DNA from: JACKII01 sp041687435
GTDB lineage: Bacteria; Pseudomonadota; Alphaproteobacteria; Bin95
Assembly: GCA_041687435.1 (NCBI GenBank)
Contig: JAWLBX010000003.1
Coordinates: 1 to 64,000 of the forward strand
Direction of reading: 5' to 3'
Length of the DNA stretch: 64,000 nt
The notes under the pieces were generated by a model, which ran no database searches, was not told the origin of the DNA, and saw only the letters and a program-made list of their open reading frames with translations. This document shows, piece by piece, positions 35,859 through 45,763 of this stretch (within the stretch, counting starts at the first letter, position 1; each line of letters opens with the position of its first letter). The position numbers and the translations under genes are program-made.

Positions 35859-36857
35859 TCAGAAATGATGGTAGCCGCCGTCCCTCATCGGGACCGCCGA
35901 GCCATCGGCCCGTCGCACCTCGACCCCTCGGCCGGCAGCCGTCGTGCCAATACGGCTGACGGCCACCCCCGTTTCAGCGCCGGCCCGCCGGATGGCATCG
36001 GCAGCACTGGCCGGCGCGGTAAAGACGATCTCGTAATCGTCGCCGCCGCTCAACAGCCGGGCCAGCCAAGCCGGATCATGGGCAATGGCAAGGCGTCCGC
36101 CGTCCGATAGTGGCACGGCCTCGGCCTTTATGAGGGCGCCCAGGCCGCTGGCCTCACAGATATGGCCGAGATCAGCCACCAGGCCGTCCGAAACATCGGC
36201 CGATGCCGTCGCCACATTGGCGGCACCCAGCACCATGCCAAACGCGACCCGCGGCTCCGGCAGGCGGAACTTGCGTTCGGCAGCGGCGGCGGCGGCGGCG
36301 GGCAAAAAATCGGCATCGCCCTTGGCGACGGCCAGCCCCAGCGCGCCGTCGCCGATCCAGCCGGTCACCCATATATCCTCACCCGCATCCGCACTGCCGC
36401 GCCGCGGGGCAACACCGCCGCAAAGCTCGCCAATGGCGGTCAGGCTCAATGTCAGCGGCCCGGGCGTGCGGACGGTGTCGCCGCCCAGCAGCGACCATGC
36501 AAAGGCCTGCTGATTGGCGCGCAGGCCGCTGGTGAAGGCTTCCATCCAACCGGCATCCTGCGCGGCCGTCATGGCGAGCGTAAGTTGGTAGCCGATAGGC
36601 CGGGCGCCCTTGGCGGCCAAGTCGGAAAGATTGGCGCGCAACACCCGCTCTGCTACCAGGGCCGGGTCTTCGTGATCCAGGAAGTGAACGCCGGAAACGA
36701 CTGCATCCGTGGTGATGACCAAGTCGCCTCGCAATGTCTCCAACGCCAGCACCGCCACATCGTCCCGCAAGCCATCGGCGCCGGGATGGGTAGCCAACGG
36801 CGCCAGATAGCGGGCAATCAGCCCGAATTCGTCAAGAGGGGGCGGTGGTGAAGTCAT
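35859..36857 (-). CDS. thiL: Thiamine-monophosphate kinase
   Basis: The 332-residue enzyme phosphorylates thiamine monophosphate to the active cofactor thiamine diphosphate. It starts EFGLIARYLAPLA, has the Mg/ATP motif DDVAVLAL, then ITTDAVVSGVHFL, LSDLAAKGARPIGYQLTLA and LLGGDTVRTPG, all characteristic of ThiL. The C-terminal LLSGGDDYEIVFTA is also conserved. The start overlaps the nusB end by 26 bp, a common alphaproteobacterial arrangement. Confidence 0.96.
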   Translation of the reverse strand: MTSPPPPLDEFGLIARYLAPLATHPGADGLRDDVAVLALETLRGDLVITTDAVVSGVHFLDHEDPALVAERVLRANLSDLAAKGARPIGYQLTLAMTAAQDAGWMEAFTSGLRANQQAFAWSLLGGDTVRTPGPLTLSLTAIGELCGGVAPRRGSADAGEDIWVTGWIGDGALGLAVAKGDADFLPAAAAAAAERKFRLPEPRVAFGMVLGAANVATASADVSDGLVADLGHICEASGLGALIKAEAVPLSDGGRLAIAHDPAWLARLLSGGDDYEIVFTAPASAADAIRRAGAETGVAVSRIGTTAAGRGVEVRRADGSAVPMRDGGYHHF

Positions 36858-37362
36858 CGGGGCGCATCCTGTGCGCTAGCCGGTCCAGCACGGCATTGAC
36901 CAGCGACCGCTCACCCTTGTCGAAGAACGCGGCGGCGATATCGGTATATTCGTCGATGGTGGAGCGCGGGGGCACATCCGTGAACGCTTGCAGTTCATAG
37001 GCGCCAGCGATCAAAATGGCTTGCAGCACATATTCGAGCCGCCCGAACTGCCGCTTTTCCAGCGCCTCCTGGATCAGCAGTGTCAGAGTCTCCGCCTCCG
37101 CCGCAATGCCGCGGGTCAGACGGCGGAAAAAGCCGACATCCACGTCCAACGAGAAGCCGTCGATTTCCTCGCCCAGGCGATGTTCCTCGAACTGCTTGGC
37201 GACGGCGGATACCTGAGCGCGGGTCATGGCGGATTGGTAGAGCACCTGGATGGTGGCGACGCGCGCCAGCCTGCGGCGGCCGTGTAACGGGCGCGCGTCG
37301 GTGGCTTCGCCGTCCGGCTCGGCGCCGGGGGCGAAGGATTGGATCAGGTCACGGTCGCGCAT
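36832..37362 (-). CDS. nusB: Transcription antitermination factor NusB
   Basis: This 176-residue helical protein shows RRRLARVATIQVLYQSAMT, LEYVLQAILIAGAYEL and STIDEYTDIAAAFFDKGERS, followed by LVNAVLDRLA, the usual NusB pattern. With NusE it binds boxA RNA and supports rRNA antitermination. An N-terminal extension of about 25 residues (with many acidic residues) precedes the core; an internal start is possible but no better ribosome site is seen. It lies 18 bp after ribH. Confidence 0.95.
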   Translation of the reverse strand: MRDRDLIQSFAPGAEPDGEATDARPLHGRRRLARVATIQVLYQSAMTRAQVSAVAKQFEEHRLGEEIDGFSLDVDVGFFRRLTRGIAAEAETLTLLIQEALEKRQFGRLEYVLQAILIAGAYELQAFTDVPPRSTIDEYTDIAAAFFDKGERSLVNAVLDRLAHRMRPDDFTTAPS

Positions 37363-37380
37363 GGCGGGTGGCGTTTCTGC

Positions 37381-37818
37381 CTATTGGTCCAGGAAGCGGC
37401 GGGCCAGCTTCAGATTCATCATACAGGCCTTGGCGGCTTCGCCACCCTTGTCCTTTTGGGCAGGTTCGGCGCGAACCAGGGCCTGCGCCTCGTTCTCCAC
37501 CGTCAGCAGGCCGAAGCCGATGACGAGCCCGCCGTCGGTTGCCAAATTCTGGCACGCACGTGCGACCTCGTTACAGATCAGGTCATAGTGGCTGGTCTCG
37601 CCCCGGATCACACAGCCCAGCGCGATATAACCGTCGTAACCGCCGGCCTCGTGCGCGGTGGCAATGGCGAATGGTAATTCGAACGCGCCTGCAACCTCTA
37701 CGATTTCGTGCGTGGCGCCTTCCTTGTCCAGATAACGGCGGGCGCCATCGATCATCCGGTCGGTGATGTGCTTGTAATAAGGGGCAACGACCAGCAGGAT
37801 GCGGGCGGATTCGGCCAT
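37381..37818 (-). CDS. ribH: 6,7-dimethyl-8-ribityllumazine synthase
   Basis: The 145-residue enzyme condenses the butanone phosphate made by RibB with the pyrimidine from RibD to give lumazine. Typical pieces are VAGAFELPFAIATAHEAGGY, YIALGCVIRGETSHYDLICN and GLLTVENEAQALVRA. The start at 37818 lies 4 bp after the ribBX stop and gives the usual size; the open frame reaches 37857 within ribBX. The last step catalyst, riboflavin synthase, is encoded two genes upstream. Confidence 0.96.
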   Translation of the reverse strand: MAESARILLVVAPYYKHITDRMIDGARRYLDKEGATHEIVEVAGAFELPFAIATAHEAGGYDGYIALGCVIRGETSHYDLICNEVARACQNLATDGGLVIGFGLLTVENEAQALVRAEPAQKDKGGEAAKACMMNLKLARRFLDQ

Positions 37819-37822
37819 GATA

Positions 37823-39028
37823 TTATGTGTCCTCTCGGGGGACAGAGCGTGTTTCAACGACTTTTAGGCCATAACCTTCGAGACCGACAATGTGGCGTTC
37901 CGTGTTCGAGAGCAGAATCATTTCGCCCACGCCAAGATCCTGCAGAATTTGGGCGCCGATGCCATAGTCGCGCAGGAAGCGGCCGCCCTGGTCTTTCTTC
38001 TCGCTCAATTCATCCTTGAGCCGTTCCGACAGGATGGTGGAGCGGGACTCGCGGATCACCACGACCACGCCGCGCCCGGCCTCGCCGATCAGCCGCATCG
38101 CCCGCTGCAGGGCGCCGCCGCGGTTGCGATGCTGATCGCCCAGCAAATCCTCCAGCATGTTCATGGAATGCATGCGCACCAGAACGGGGGCGTCCGTGGA
38201 GATGTCACCCTTTACCAGCGCGATATGCTCTGCATACTCCACCGTCGTGCCATAGACGATCATGCGGAAGTCGCCGCCATAGCGGGAATGCAGCTCGGTC
38301 TCGATCAGGCGCTTGACCGTGCGGTCATGCCGCTGGCGGTAGGCGATCAGGTCAGCGATCGCGCCGATCTTCAGGCCGTGGTATTGCGCGAACGGGATCA
38401 GGTCCGGCAGGCGGGCCATGCTGCCGTCGTCGTTCATGATCTCGCAGATAACGCCGGAGGGGTTGAGGCCGGCGAGGCGTGAGATATCGACCGCTGCTTC
38501 CGTGTGCCCGGCGCGCACCAACACCCCGCCCTCGCGCGCTTCCAGCGGGAAGACGTGGCCGGGGGTGGAGATATCGTGCTTGCCCTTGGTTGGATCGATG
38601 GCAACGGAGATTGTGCGCGCCCGGTCGCCGGCAGAAATGCCGGTGGTCACGCCCTCCCTCGCCTCGATCGAGACGGTGAAGGCGGTGGACTGGCGCTGGC
38701 GGTTATCGCGCGGCATCAACGGCAGGTCCAGCTCCTGAACCCGCTGTTTGGTCATCGACAGGCAAATCAGGCCGCGGCCGTATTTTGCCATGAAGTTGAT
38801 CGCATCCGGCGTTGCCATCTGCGCCGGGATTACCAAGTCGCCCTCGTTTTCCCGGTCTTCGTCATCCACCAGGATGAACATGCGACCGTTGCGGGCCTCC
38901 TCGATAATTTCCTCGATAGGGGAGAGGAAGGAAAGGTCGGCCGTGGAGCGCGGCTTTTCCGCCTCTGCCAGGGACTCCGCCATCGCCTGGGAGGAAGCAT
39001 GTTTCATGTTATTCGTATCGTTGCTCAC
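37823..39028 (-). CDS. ribB: 3,4-dihydroxy-2-butanone-4-phosphate synthase with degenerate GTP cyclohydrolase II domain (RibBX-type)
   Basis: The 401-residue protein has an active-looking RibB half: FILVDDEDRENEGDLVIPAQ, then GHVFPLEAREGGVLVRAGHT with the acidic and His metal ligands. The C-terminal half (about residue 215 on) resembles GTP cyclohydrolase II but lacks the zinc cysteines; where RibA has HSEC and CDC, this has VRMHSMNMLEDLLGDQ. This is the RibBX variant described in Proteobacteria, so a separate RibA must exist elsewhere. The GTG start overlaps the ribE stop (GTGA). Met residues at positions 8 and 16 are alternative starts. Confidence 0.94.
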   Translation of the reverse strand: MSNDTNNMKHASSQAMAESLAEAEKPRSTADLSFLSPIEEIIEEARNGRMFILVDDEDRENEGDLVIPAQMATPDAINFMAKYGRGLICLSMTKQRVQELDLPLMPRDNRQRQSTAFTVSIEAREGVTTGISAGDRARTISVAIDPTKGKHDISTPGHVFPLEAREGGVLVRAGHTEAAVDISRLAGLNPSGVICEIMNDDGSMARLPDLIPFAQYHGLKIGAIADLIAYRQRHDRTVKRLIETELHSRYGGDFRMIVYGTTVEYAEHIALVKGDISTDAPVLVRMHSMNMLEDLLGDQHRNRGGALQRAMRLIGEAGRGVVVVIRESRSTILSERLKDELSEKKDQGGRFLRDYGIGAQILQDLGVGEMILLSNTERHIVGLEGYGLKVVETRSVPREDT

Positions 39029-39621
39029 GAGAGACCTCGCGTTTCGGTTAGGCGGGCGACGTAGCGCGCCAGCATATCAATTTCTACGTTGACGCGCGTG
39101 CCCGGTTCACTGGTGCCAAAAGTGGTGTGGCTCAGCGTATGTGCAATCAGGTTGACGCCGAAATGGTTGCCGTCAACCTCGTTCACCGTCAGCGAAACAC
39201 CGTTCAGTGCAACCGAGCCCTTTTCCGCGATGAAGCGCGAAAGGTCCCGCGGCACCTCAAAGGTAAAGCGCACGCTGTCGCCTTCGGCGCGGCGGGTGAT
39301 GACTTGGCCGACGCCATCCACATGGCCCGAAACGATGTGTCCGCCCAATTCATCGCCAACCTTCATGGCACGCTCCAGGTTGATCGGGGTGCCTTCGCGC
39401 CAATCGCCCAATGTGGTGCAGGCCAGCGTTTCGGCCGATGCTTCCACGGCGAACCAGCCGGGGGCCTTGTCGACCACGGTCAGACAGGCGCCCGAATGGG
39501 CTATGGACGCGCCAAGTGCGATGGTGGCGGTATCGTAAGCGGTTTCGATGATCAGCCGTGTGTCGCCGCGTTGCTCAATGGCACGGACACGGCCGATATC
39601 GGTAACAATGCCGGTAAACAT
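39025..39621 (-). CDS. ribE: Riboflavin synthase, alpha chain
   Basis: This 198-residue enzyme dismutates two lumazine molecules into riboflavin and the pyrimidine precursor. It begins MFTGIVTDIGRV, the invariant family start, and has two lumazine-binding repeats, shown by IAHSGACLTVVDKAPGWFAV and VALNGVSLTVNEVDGNHFGV, with HIVSGHVDGVG between. It overlaps ribBX by 4 bp. Confidence 0.97.
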   Translation of the reverse strand: MFTGIVTDIGRVRAIEQRGDTRLIIETAYDTATIALGASIAHSGACLTVVDKAPGWFAVEASAETLACTTLGDWREGTPINLERAMKVGDELGGHIVSGHVDGVGQVITRRAEGDSVRFTFEVPRDLSRFIAEKGSVALNGVSLTVNEVDGNHFGVNLIAHTLSHTTFGTSEPGTRVNVEIDMLARYVARLTETRGLS

Positions 39622-39632
39622 AAGGGGCAGGC

Positions 39633-40736
39633 TCAGATGTTCGTTGGGGTGCGTTCATAAACCTCTAGCACATCGTCACCCAGTTGTCGCAATTCTCTGA
39701 GGGCAAAGCGCTGCATGGCCGCTATGCGCCGGATGGCAAGGTCGCCGACCCCGGAGACCCCGTCTTTCCCGATCAGCACCGGTGCGCGGAACCAGGCGAT
39801 CCGATCCGCGAGGCCGGCCTGTAGGATGGAGGCTGCGGTTTCCGCCCCGCCTTCCACCAGAACGCGGCCAATGCCCTGGCCAGCGAGCATTTCCAACGCG
39901 GCCCGCGGGTCAAGCTGGCCGGCTTCTGTCAGTGGCACGGTCAGGCTTTCCGCAGGCGGTGGGGCAGGGGGGGCTTCGGGTCCGGCCATGCGCCAGGTCG
40001 TGGCTGCGCCATCCGAAAACAGCTTGAGGGAGCCAGGAAGGGCGCCCCGGCTGTCCCACACCACCCGCACGGGCGAGCGGTTCTCCAAACCCGCCAGACG
40101 GCAAGTCAGGCTCGGGTTGTCTGTCGCTGCAGTGCCGCGGCCGACCAGAATGGCATCATGGGTCGCGCGCAGATAATGCCCAAACCGGCGGGCGGGCGGC
40201 CCGGTGATCCATTGGCTTTCGCCGGTGCTGGTCGCGATGTGGCCGTCCAGAGTGGTTGCCAGTTTCAGGGTGACGAGCGGAAGCCCATGGCGCACGCGCT
40301 TGAGAAAGCCGGCGTTCAGGTGCTCCGCCTCCGCTGTCAGTACGCCCTCGGTGACAGCAATGCCTGCCGCACGAAGCGTTGCGAGACCGCGGCCGGATAC
40401 CCGCGTGTCCGGATCGCCACAGGCCACGGCCACCCTGGCAACTTTGGCAGCGATTAGCGCTTCGGCGCAAGGTGGGGTCTTGCCGTGATGGCTGCACGGC
40501 TCCAGTGTGACATAGGCGGTGGCGCCCGTGGCCTCCGGGCCGGCCATGGCCAATGCCTCGGTCTCTGCGTGAGGGCGGCCGCCCGGCTGAGTCCAGCCCG
40601 TGCCGACGGCGCGGCCGTCTTTCACCAGAACGCAACCGACAGCGGGGTTGGGCCATGTGCGCCCCAGACCCCGCGCCGCCAGCGTCAGGGCCACCCGCAT
40701 CCAACGCCGGTCGGCGTCACTCGCCGCGGCGGCCAT
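39633..40736 (-). CDS. ribD: Bifunctional riboflavin-specific deaminase/reductase
   Basis: The 367-residue enzyme performs the second and third steps of riboflavin synthesis. The deaminase zinc site is PHAETEAL followed by LEPCSHHGKTPPCAEAL. The reductase domain begins near VTLKLATTLDGHIAT, and GRVLVEGGAETAAS binds NADPH. The start at 40736 (MAAAASDADRRWMRVAL) overlaps the nrdR end by 20 bp; the open frame continues upstream within nrdR but is low quality there. Confidence 0.95.
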   Translation of the reverse strand: MAAAASDADRRWMRVALTLAARGLGRTWPNPAVGCVLVKDGRAVGTGWTQPGGRPHAETEALAMAGPEATGATAYVTLEPCSHHGKTPPCAEALIAAKVARVAVACGDPDTRVSGRGLATLRAAGIAVTEGVLTAEAEHLNAGFLKRVRHGLPLVTLKLATTLDGHIATSTGESQWITGPPARRFGHYLRATHDAILVGRGTAATDNPSLTCRLAGLENRSPVRVVWDSRGALPGSLKLFSDGAATTWRMAGPEAPPAPPPAESLTVPLTEAGQLDPRAALEMLAGQGIGRVLVEGGAETAASILQAGLADRIAWFRAPVLIGKDGVSGVGDLAIRRIAAMQRFALRELRQLGDDVLEVYERTPTNI

Positions 40737-41196
40737 GGGCGCGCGTTTTGTCGGCCAGGCTGCCGATGAAGTCCTCGAAGTCCTTGGCCTCGCGGAAATT
40801 GCGGTAGACGCTGGCGAAGCGGACATAGGCAACCTTGTCCAGGCCCTCCAGCGCCTCCATCACGTAAGCGCCAATCAGTTCCGACGAGATTTCGGCCTCA
40901 CCGGATTGCTCGATCCGCCGGACGATGCCGTTGACGGCGGCTTCCACCTTGCGCTCCTCCACCGGCCGCTTGCGCAGCGCGATGGCCATGGAGCGTTCGA
41001 TCTTGTCGCGGTCAAAGATTTCGCGCCGCCCGTTCGACTTCACCACGGTAATTTCGCGCAGGTACACCCGCTCGAATGTGGTGAAGCGCGCCCCGCAGGA
41101 CGGGCACTGCCGCCGGCGCCGGATCGCGGTGTTGTCGTCGGTCGGCCGCGAATCCTTCACCTGCGTGTCGGAATGGTTGCAGTGCGGGCAGCGCAT
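40717..41196 (-). CDS. nrdR: Transcriptional repressor NrdR
   Basis: This 159-residue regulator has an N-terminal zinc ribbon (MRCPHCNHSDTQVKDSR, then RRRRQCPSCGARFTTFERV) and an ATP-cone domain (ITVVKSNGRREIFDRDKIER). It senses dATP/ATP and represses ribonucleotide reductase genes. The end is extended compared with E. coli (LADKTRAHGRRGE). It sits between glyA and ribD as in many alphaproteobacteria. Confidence 0.97.
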   Translation of the reverse strand: MRCPHCNHSDTQVKDSRPTDDNTAIRRRRQCPSCGARFTTFERVYLREITVVKSNGRREIFDRDKIERSMAIALRKRPVEERKVEAAVNGIVRRIEQSGEAEISSELIGAYVMEALEGLDKVAYVRFASVYRNFREAKDFEDFIGSLADKTRAHGRRGE

Positions 41197-41211
41197 CGGC
41201 GTGGGCTCCGG

Positions 41212-42504
<1,293 letters not shown>

Positions 42505-42658
42505 GATAAATTGTCCTTGTGGTTTCGGAACCAAGTGCTGTGTATGGCACAAGGGAGATGCTGGGACAACGGCGCAGCCACAACATGTCGCGCCGCAGCT
42601 TGGCGGACTGCGGCCTCACCAGACCGGAAAACCCTGGGAATCGGGGGGCGTGCGGGGG

Positions 42659-43393
42659 CTATCGGATCGCGTCGCCGATGCGCAGCGTGCCGCCCTGTTT
42701 GACGCGAAGATAAATGCCGCAATCGGCGTGGCCGAAGTTTTTCATCAGCGTTTGCGGGGTCGGATGATCGCGCTGGCCAGTGGTGTAGTTCACTTCGGTT
42801 GCGACGCAGCGCTTGACCCGGCTATCCACCTCAAACACGAGATCGCCGATCCGCAAGTCCTGACCGATCAAGTCCAACTCGCTCCAGGCCGGCATTTCGA
42901 CATAGATGTTGCCACGCATCCGTTCGGGTTCAATTCGCTGGCCCGCCCGCTCGGAGAGATCGGCGAGCGAGTTCAGGTTGATCAGCGATAGCGTCTTGTC
43001 ACCGATGTCGGTGAAACCCTGGCCGCCGATGGACTCGAGCAGCACCGGCGTTGGAATGCCCAGATAGCCGGCAATCCATTCGCTGAGCGCGGCCTTGCCG
43101 TCGGCCGTTTCCAGGTCTGTGGCGACGCTGCTGCGATCCGGCGCTGTAACCGTAAGCTGAGCCGGGGCGCTACTGGTTGCGCGGAGAGCGGCCAGCGCGT
43201 TGTCGTCCGCAACCTGACGGAAATTGAACCGCCGCTGGTGGGGCGAACGCCCAGCTGCCGGCGGGTCGTCCCCACGCCAGAAGGCGAAACGGCGGTCGCC
43301 GGGCAGTTGCTCTCCGGCGGTCAGGTCAACGGCATCCAGCACAATGGCCGGCAGACCTTTGACTGGATAGCGGGCGATCTGGCGGACGGTCAT
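42659..43393 (-). CDS. MOSC domain protein
   Basis: A 244-residue protein with an N-terminal beta-barrel (RQIARYPVKGLPA, GDRRFAFWRG) and a C-terminal MOSC domain. The conserved sulfur-carrying Cys is in DSRVKRCVATEVNYTTGQRD. MOSC proteins such as YcbX and mARC bind molybdenum cofactor and reduce N-hydroxylated compounds, but partner and substrate are unknown here. The gap of 21 bp to the RidA-like gene suggests cotranscription. Confidence 0.88.
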   Translation of the reverse strand: MTVRQIARYPVKGLPAIVLDAVDLTAGEQLPGDRRFAFWRGDDPPAAGRSPHQRRFNFRQVADDNALAALRATSSAPAQLTVTAPDRSSVATDLETADGKAALSEWIAGYLGIPTPVLLESIGGQGFTDIGDKTLSLINLNSLADLSERAGQRIEPERMRGNIYVEMPAWSELDLIGQDLRIGDLVFEVDSRVKRCVATEVNYTTGQRDHPTPQTLMKNFGHADCGIYLRVKQGGTLRIGDAIR

Positions 43394-43414
43394 GTGATGC
43401 TCTCCCGGTTCTGA

Positions 43415-43864
43415 CTAGCCATGCGCGCCCGGAATGTAGCCGATGGCATCAATCTCCAGCCCGCAATCGAACGGCGTGCCGCCCGCTTGAATGCGCGTGC
43501 GGGTCGGCAGCACTTCGGTATTGGGGAAATAGCTGCGGTAGATTGGGTCGAAGCGCGCCTGTTCCGACTGGTCGCGCAGCCACACCACCACTTTCAGCAG
43601 GTGTTCCATCCCGCTGCCGGCGCTTTCCAGCAGCCATTTCATGTGGTTCATGACGATCTCGGCCTCTTGCTCGATCGGCTTGCGCTGGTATTTCGGCAAC
43701 GGCAGGCCGTTCTCGCGCGCATGGCGCAATTCCTGGCAGAAATCCTCCTGGAACGGCGGCAGGCCGCTGACATAAACGTAGCCGTTATACGAAACGCACA
43801 GGTTGAACGGCCCGCCGGTTTCCGGCACGCGCGGGTCGCGGATGACTTTTTTCTCGGCGGCCAT
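43415..43864 (-). CDS. RidA family (YjgF/YER057c/UK114) protein
   Basis: The 149-residue protein resembles RidA deaminases: GGPFNLCVSYNGYVYVSGLP at the start, then EIVMNHMKWLLESAGSGMEH and LKVVVWLRDQSEQARF. The Arg candidate is in PTRTRIQAGG. RidA proteins hydrolyse reactive enamine/imine intermediates. It differs from canonical RidA in its 20-residue insertion CQELRHARENGLPLPKYQRK, so it may belong to another Rid subgroup with its own substrate. It lies 4 bp downstream of the hydratase gene. Confidence 0.88.
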   Translation of the reverse strand: MAAEKKVIRDPRVPETGGPFNLCVSYNGYVYVSGLPPFQEDFCQELRHARENGLPLPKYQRKPIEQEAEIVMNHMKWLLESAGSGMEHLLKVVVWLRDQSEQARFDPIYRSYFPNTEVLPTRTRIQAGGTPFDCGLEIDAIGYIPGAHG

Positions 43865-43868
43865 GGGC

Positions 43869-44657
43869 TCAATCCTTCTTTTTCAGACTGGCGAGCACAG
43901 CGCCCGCATATTCGGCCGGCTCGTTGGAGAGCCGGTAGGTCCGCTCCGCAACGCGGATGCCCTCCCGGATGGCTGCTTCGGTGCCCATGCCCTCCCAGGA
44001 GCGCACCAAATCCTTTTGCAGGCGAACGGCATTGGGCGCTGCGTGCACGATCATGGAGACAACACGCTCGACCTCGGCATCCAGCTCTGCCTGCGGCACA
44101 AGGGATTCGAGCAGCCCCCAGGCCATTGCCTTTTCCGCGTCGATGGTTTCGGCTGTGTAGACCAGATGCTTGGTCTTGCCCCAGCCGATGAGTTGCGGCA
44201 GCAGTGCCGCCTCCACCACGCTCGGCAGGCCGACATTCACCTCCGGCATGCCGAAGGCGGCGTTGTCGCTGGCGATGCGCATGTCACAGGCCGCAACCAG
44301 TTCCAGCGCGGCGCCGAAGCAGGCGCCGTTGATGCGGGCGATGACGGGCACCGGGCATTCCCGCACCGATTGGCAAAACAGATGCACCCGGGTCAGAAAC
44401 AACTTGGCGCCGTCGGCATCCTGCCCGGCAATAACGTTCAGGTCGGCGCCGGCCATGAAAGCCCGCGTCCCGGCGCCGGTGATGACCACGGCGCGCAGAT
44501 CGGGCGACTTGCTCTCCTCGTTCACCGCATCGGTGAAGGCGATCAGGGTTTCATGATCCAGGCAGTTGGCGCGCCGGACCTTGTTCACCGTGACCCAAGC
44601 GACATGGCCCCGGTCGCCATACGGTTTGCGCTCGACAAGGACGAGGGGTTCCGACAT
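43869..44657 (-). CDS. Enoyl-CoA hydratase/isomerase family protein
   Basis: This 262-residue crotonase-fold enzyme has the oxyanion hole segments VITGAGTRAFMAGADLNVI and INGACFGAALELVAACDMRI. The following region, FGMPEVNVGLPSVVEAALLP, holds the Glu typical of hydratases. Reaction: hydration or isomerisation of an enoyl-CoA; the acyl chain is unknown. It lies 11 bp after the SDR gene and 4 bp before the RidA-like gene. Confidence 0.92.
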   Translation of the reverse strand: MSEPLVLVERKPYGDRGHVAWVTVNKVRRANCLDHETLIAFTDAVNEESKSPDLRAVVITGAGTRAFMAGADLNVIAGQDADGAKLFLTRVHLFCQSVRECPVPVIARINGACFGAALELVAACDMRIASDNAAFGMPEVNVGLPSVVEAALLPQLIGWGKTKHLVYTAETIDAEKAMAWGLLESLVPQAELDAEVERVVSMIVHAAPNAVRLQKDLVRSWEGMGTEAAIREGIRVAERTYRLSNEPAEYAGAVLASLKKKD

Positions 44658-44668
44658 CGGGTTCGTCC

Positions 44669-45454
44669 TTAAAACAGCGTGTAGGCGCCATCGATGACAA
44701 TGACGTCACCGGTATGATAGCGGCTGGCGTCGCTGACGAGGTAGACCGCAATGCCAGCGAAATCCTCCTTGCTGCCCCAGCGTCCGGCGGGGATGCGCGG
44801 CAGTACGGCGTCGCGGAACTTGTCCCAGTTAAAGGCGGGGGCGGTCATCTCCGTCTCGATCCAGCCGGGCAGTACCGCGTTGGCGCGAATGCCGTGGCGG
44901 CCGTATTCAACCGCCAGCGCCTTGATGATCGCGTTCATAGCGCCCTTCGACGCCGCGTAGTGCTCGCCACGGGCCTGGCCCATGATCGACGCGGTGGAGG
45001 ACGTGCCGACCAGCGCACCGCCTTCGCCGCGCTCTTTCATGTGGCGCCCTGCGGCGCGCAGGGTGAAAAACACACCATCCAGATTGATGTCCAGCACCCG
45101 GCGCCACTCGGCATAGTCCATGCCGCCGAAGCCTTCCTTCATCTTGCGCCTGTCGCCAGAGACGCCAGCATTGGCGAAGCAGGCATCCAGCTTCCCGCCC
45201 AGGAAGTCCAGCGTTTCGGCAAATCGCTGTTCGACCTCGTCCTCGTTGCCGACGTTGCACTTCATCGCGGCGACCTTGGTTCCATGCTGTTCCAGCGCCG
45301 CCAGCGCTTTGGCGTTCTTTTCCTCATTCGTGCCCCAAATCACGACATCAGCACCGGCTGCGGCCACACCTTCGGCCATGCCAAGGCCGATGCCGCCATT
45401 GCCGCCGGTGATCAGGACCGTCTTTCCGGTCAGGTCGAAGGGTTTGAAGGCCAT
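44669..45454 (-). CDS. Short-chain dehydrogenase/reductase, classical
   Basis: The 261-residue enzyme has LITGGNGGIGLGMAEGVAAA as cofactor loop, the NAG motif in CFANAGVSG, Ser in VGTSSTASIMG and the Tyr/Lys pair in GEHYAASKGAMNAI, so all catalytic residues are present. Asn/Thr after the second strand (VIWGTNEEKN) hints at NADP. It heads the long minus-strand block leading to glyA. Substrate unknown; 3-oxoacyl-type or gluconate reductases are similar. Confidence 0.92.
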   Translation of the reverse strand: MAFKPFDLTGKTVLITGGNGGIGLGMAEGVAAAGADVVIWGTNEEKNAKALAALEQHGTKVAAMKCNVGNEDEVEQRFAETLDFLGGKLDACFANAGVSGDRRKMKEGFGGMDYAEWRRVLDINLDGVFFTLRAAGRHMKERGEGGALVGTSSTASIMGQARGEHYAASKGAMNAIIKALAVEYGRHGIRANAVLPGWIETEMTAPAFNWDKFRDAVLPRIPAGRWGSKEDFAGIAVYLVSDASRYHTGDVIVIDGAYTLF

Positions 45455-45763
45455 GAAGCGGTTCCTCGATTTGGTTTTCGCAACGCTACGATTTGGTCTC
45501 AACGTGTACGGCCATTTCTGCCTTCGACGCAAGGCGGGTTGCGGCATCTTTGGCCCTTGCGACACAGGGTCGTGCGCTATGATTCCGGTACTCAAGGACG
45601 CGCCATTGCCGGCTGCAGAGCTGCCAGCCGCAGAAAGTCGTGGATTTATTCAAAAGGATATGAGAGACCGGATATAGATATGTTATGAAAGTTTCGTATT
45701 TCAAGAGTTGAGGGCATTGCCTGTCAGGGTGTGGCTCACTTCCGGAGAGAAGGCTGAAGATCG
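45455..45763. other. Non-coding divergent region before the multiheme cluster
   Basis: This 309-bp region separates the SDR gene (minus) from the first cytochrome gene (plus). Its last 120 bp are AT-richer, for example around 45645-45710, which fits promoters in both directions. I found no TTGAT-N4-ATCAA box or other recognisable operator. Confidence 0.5.
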
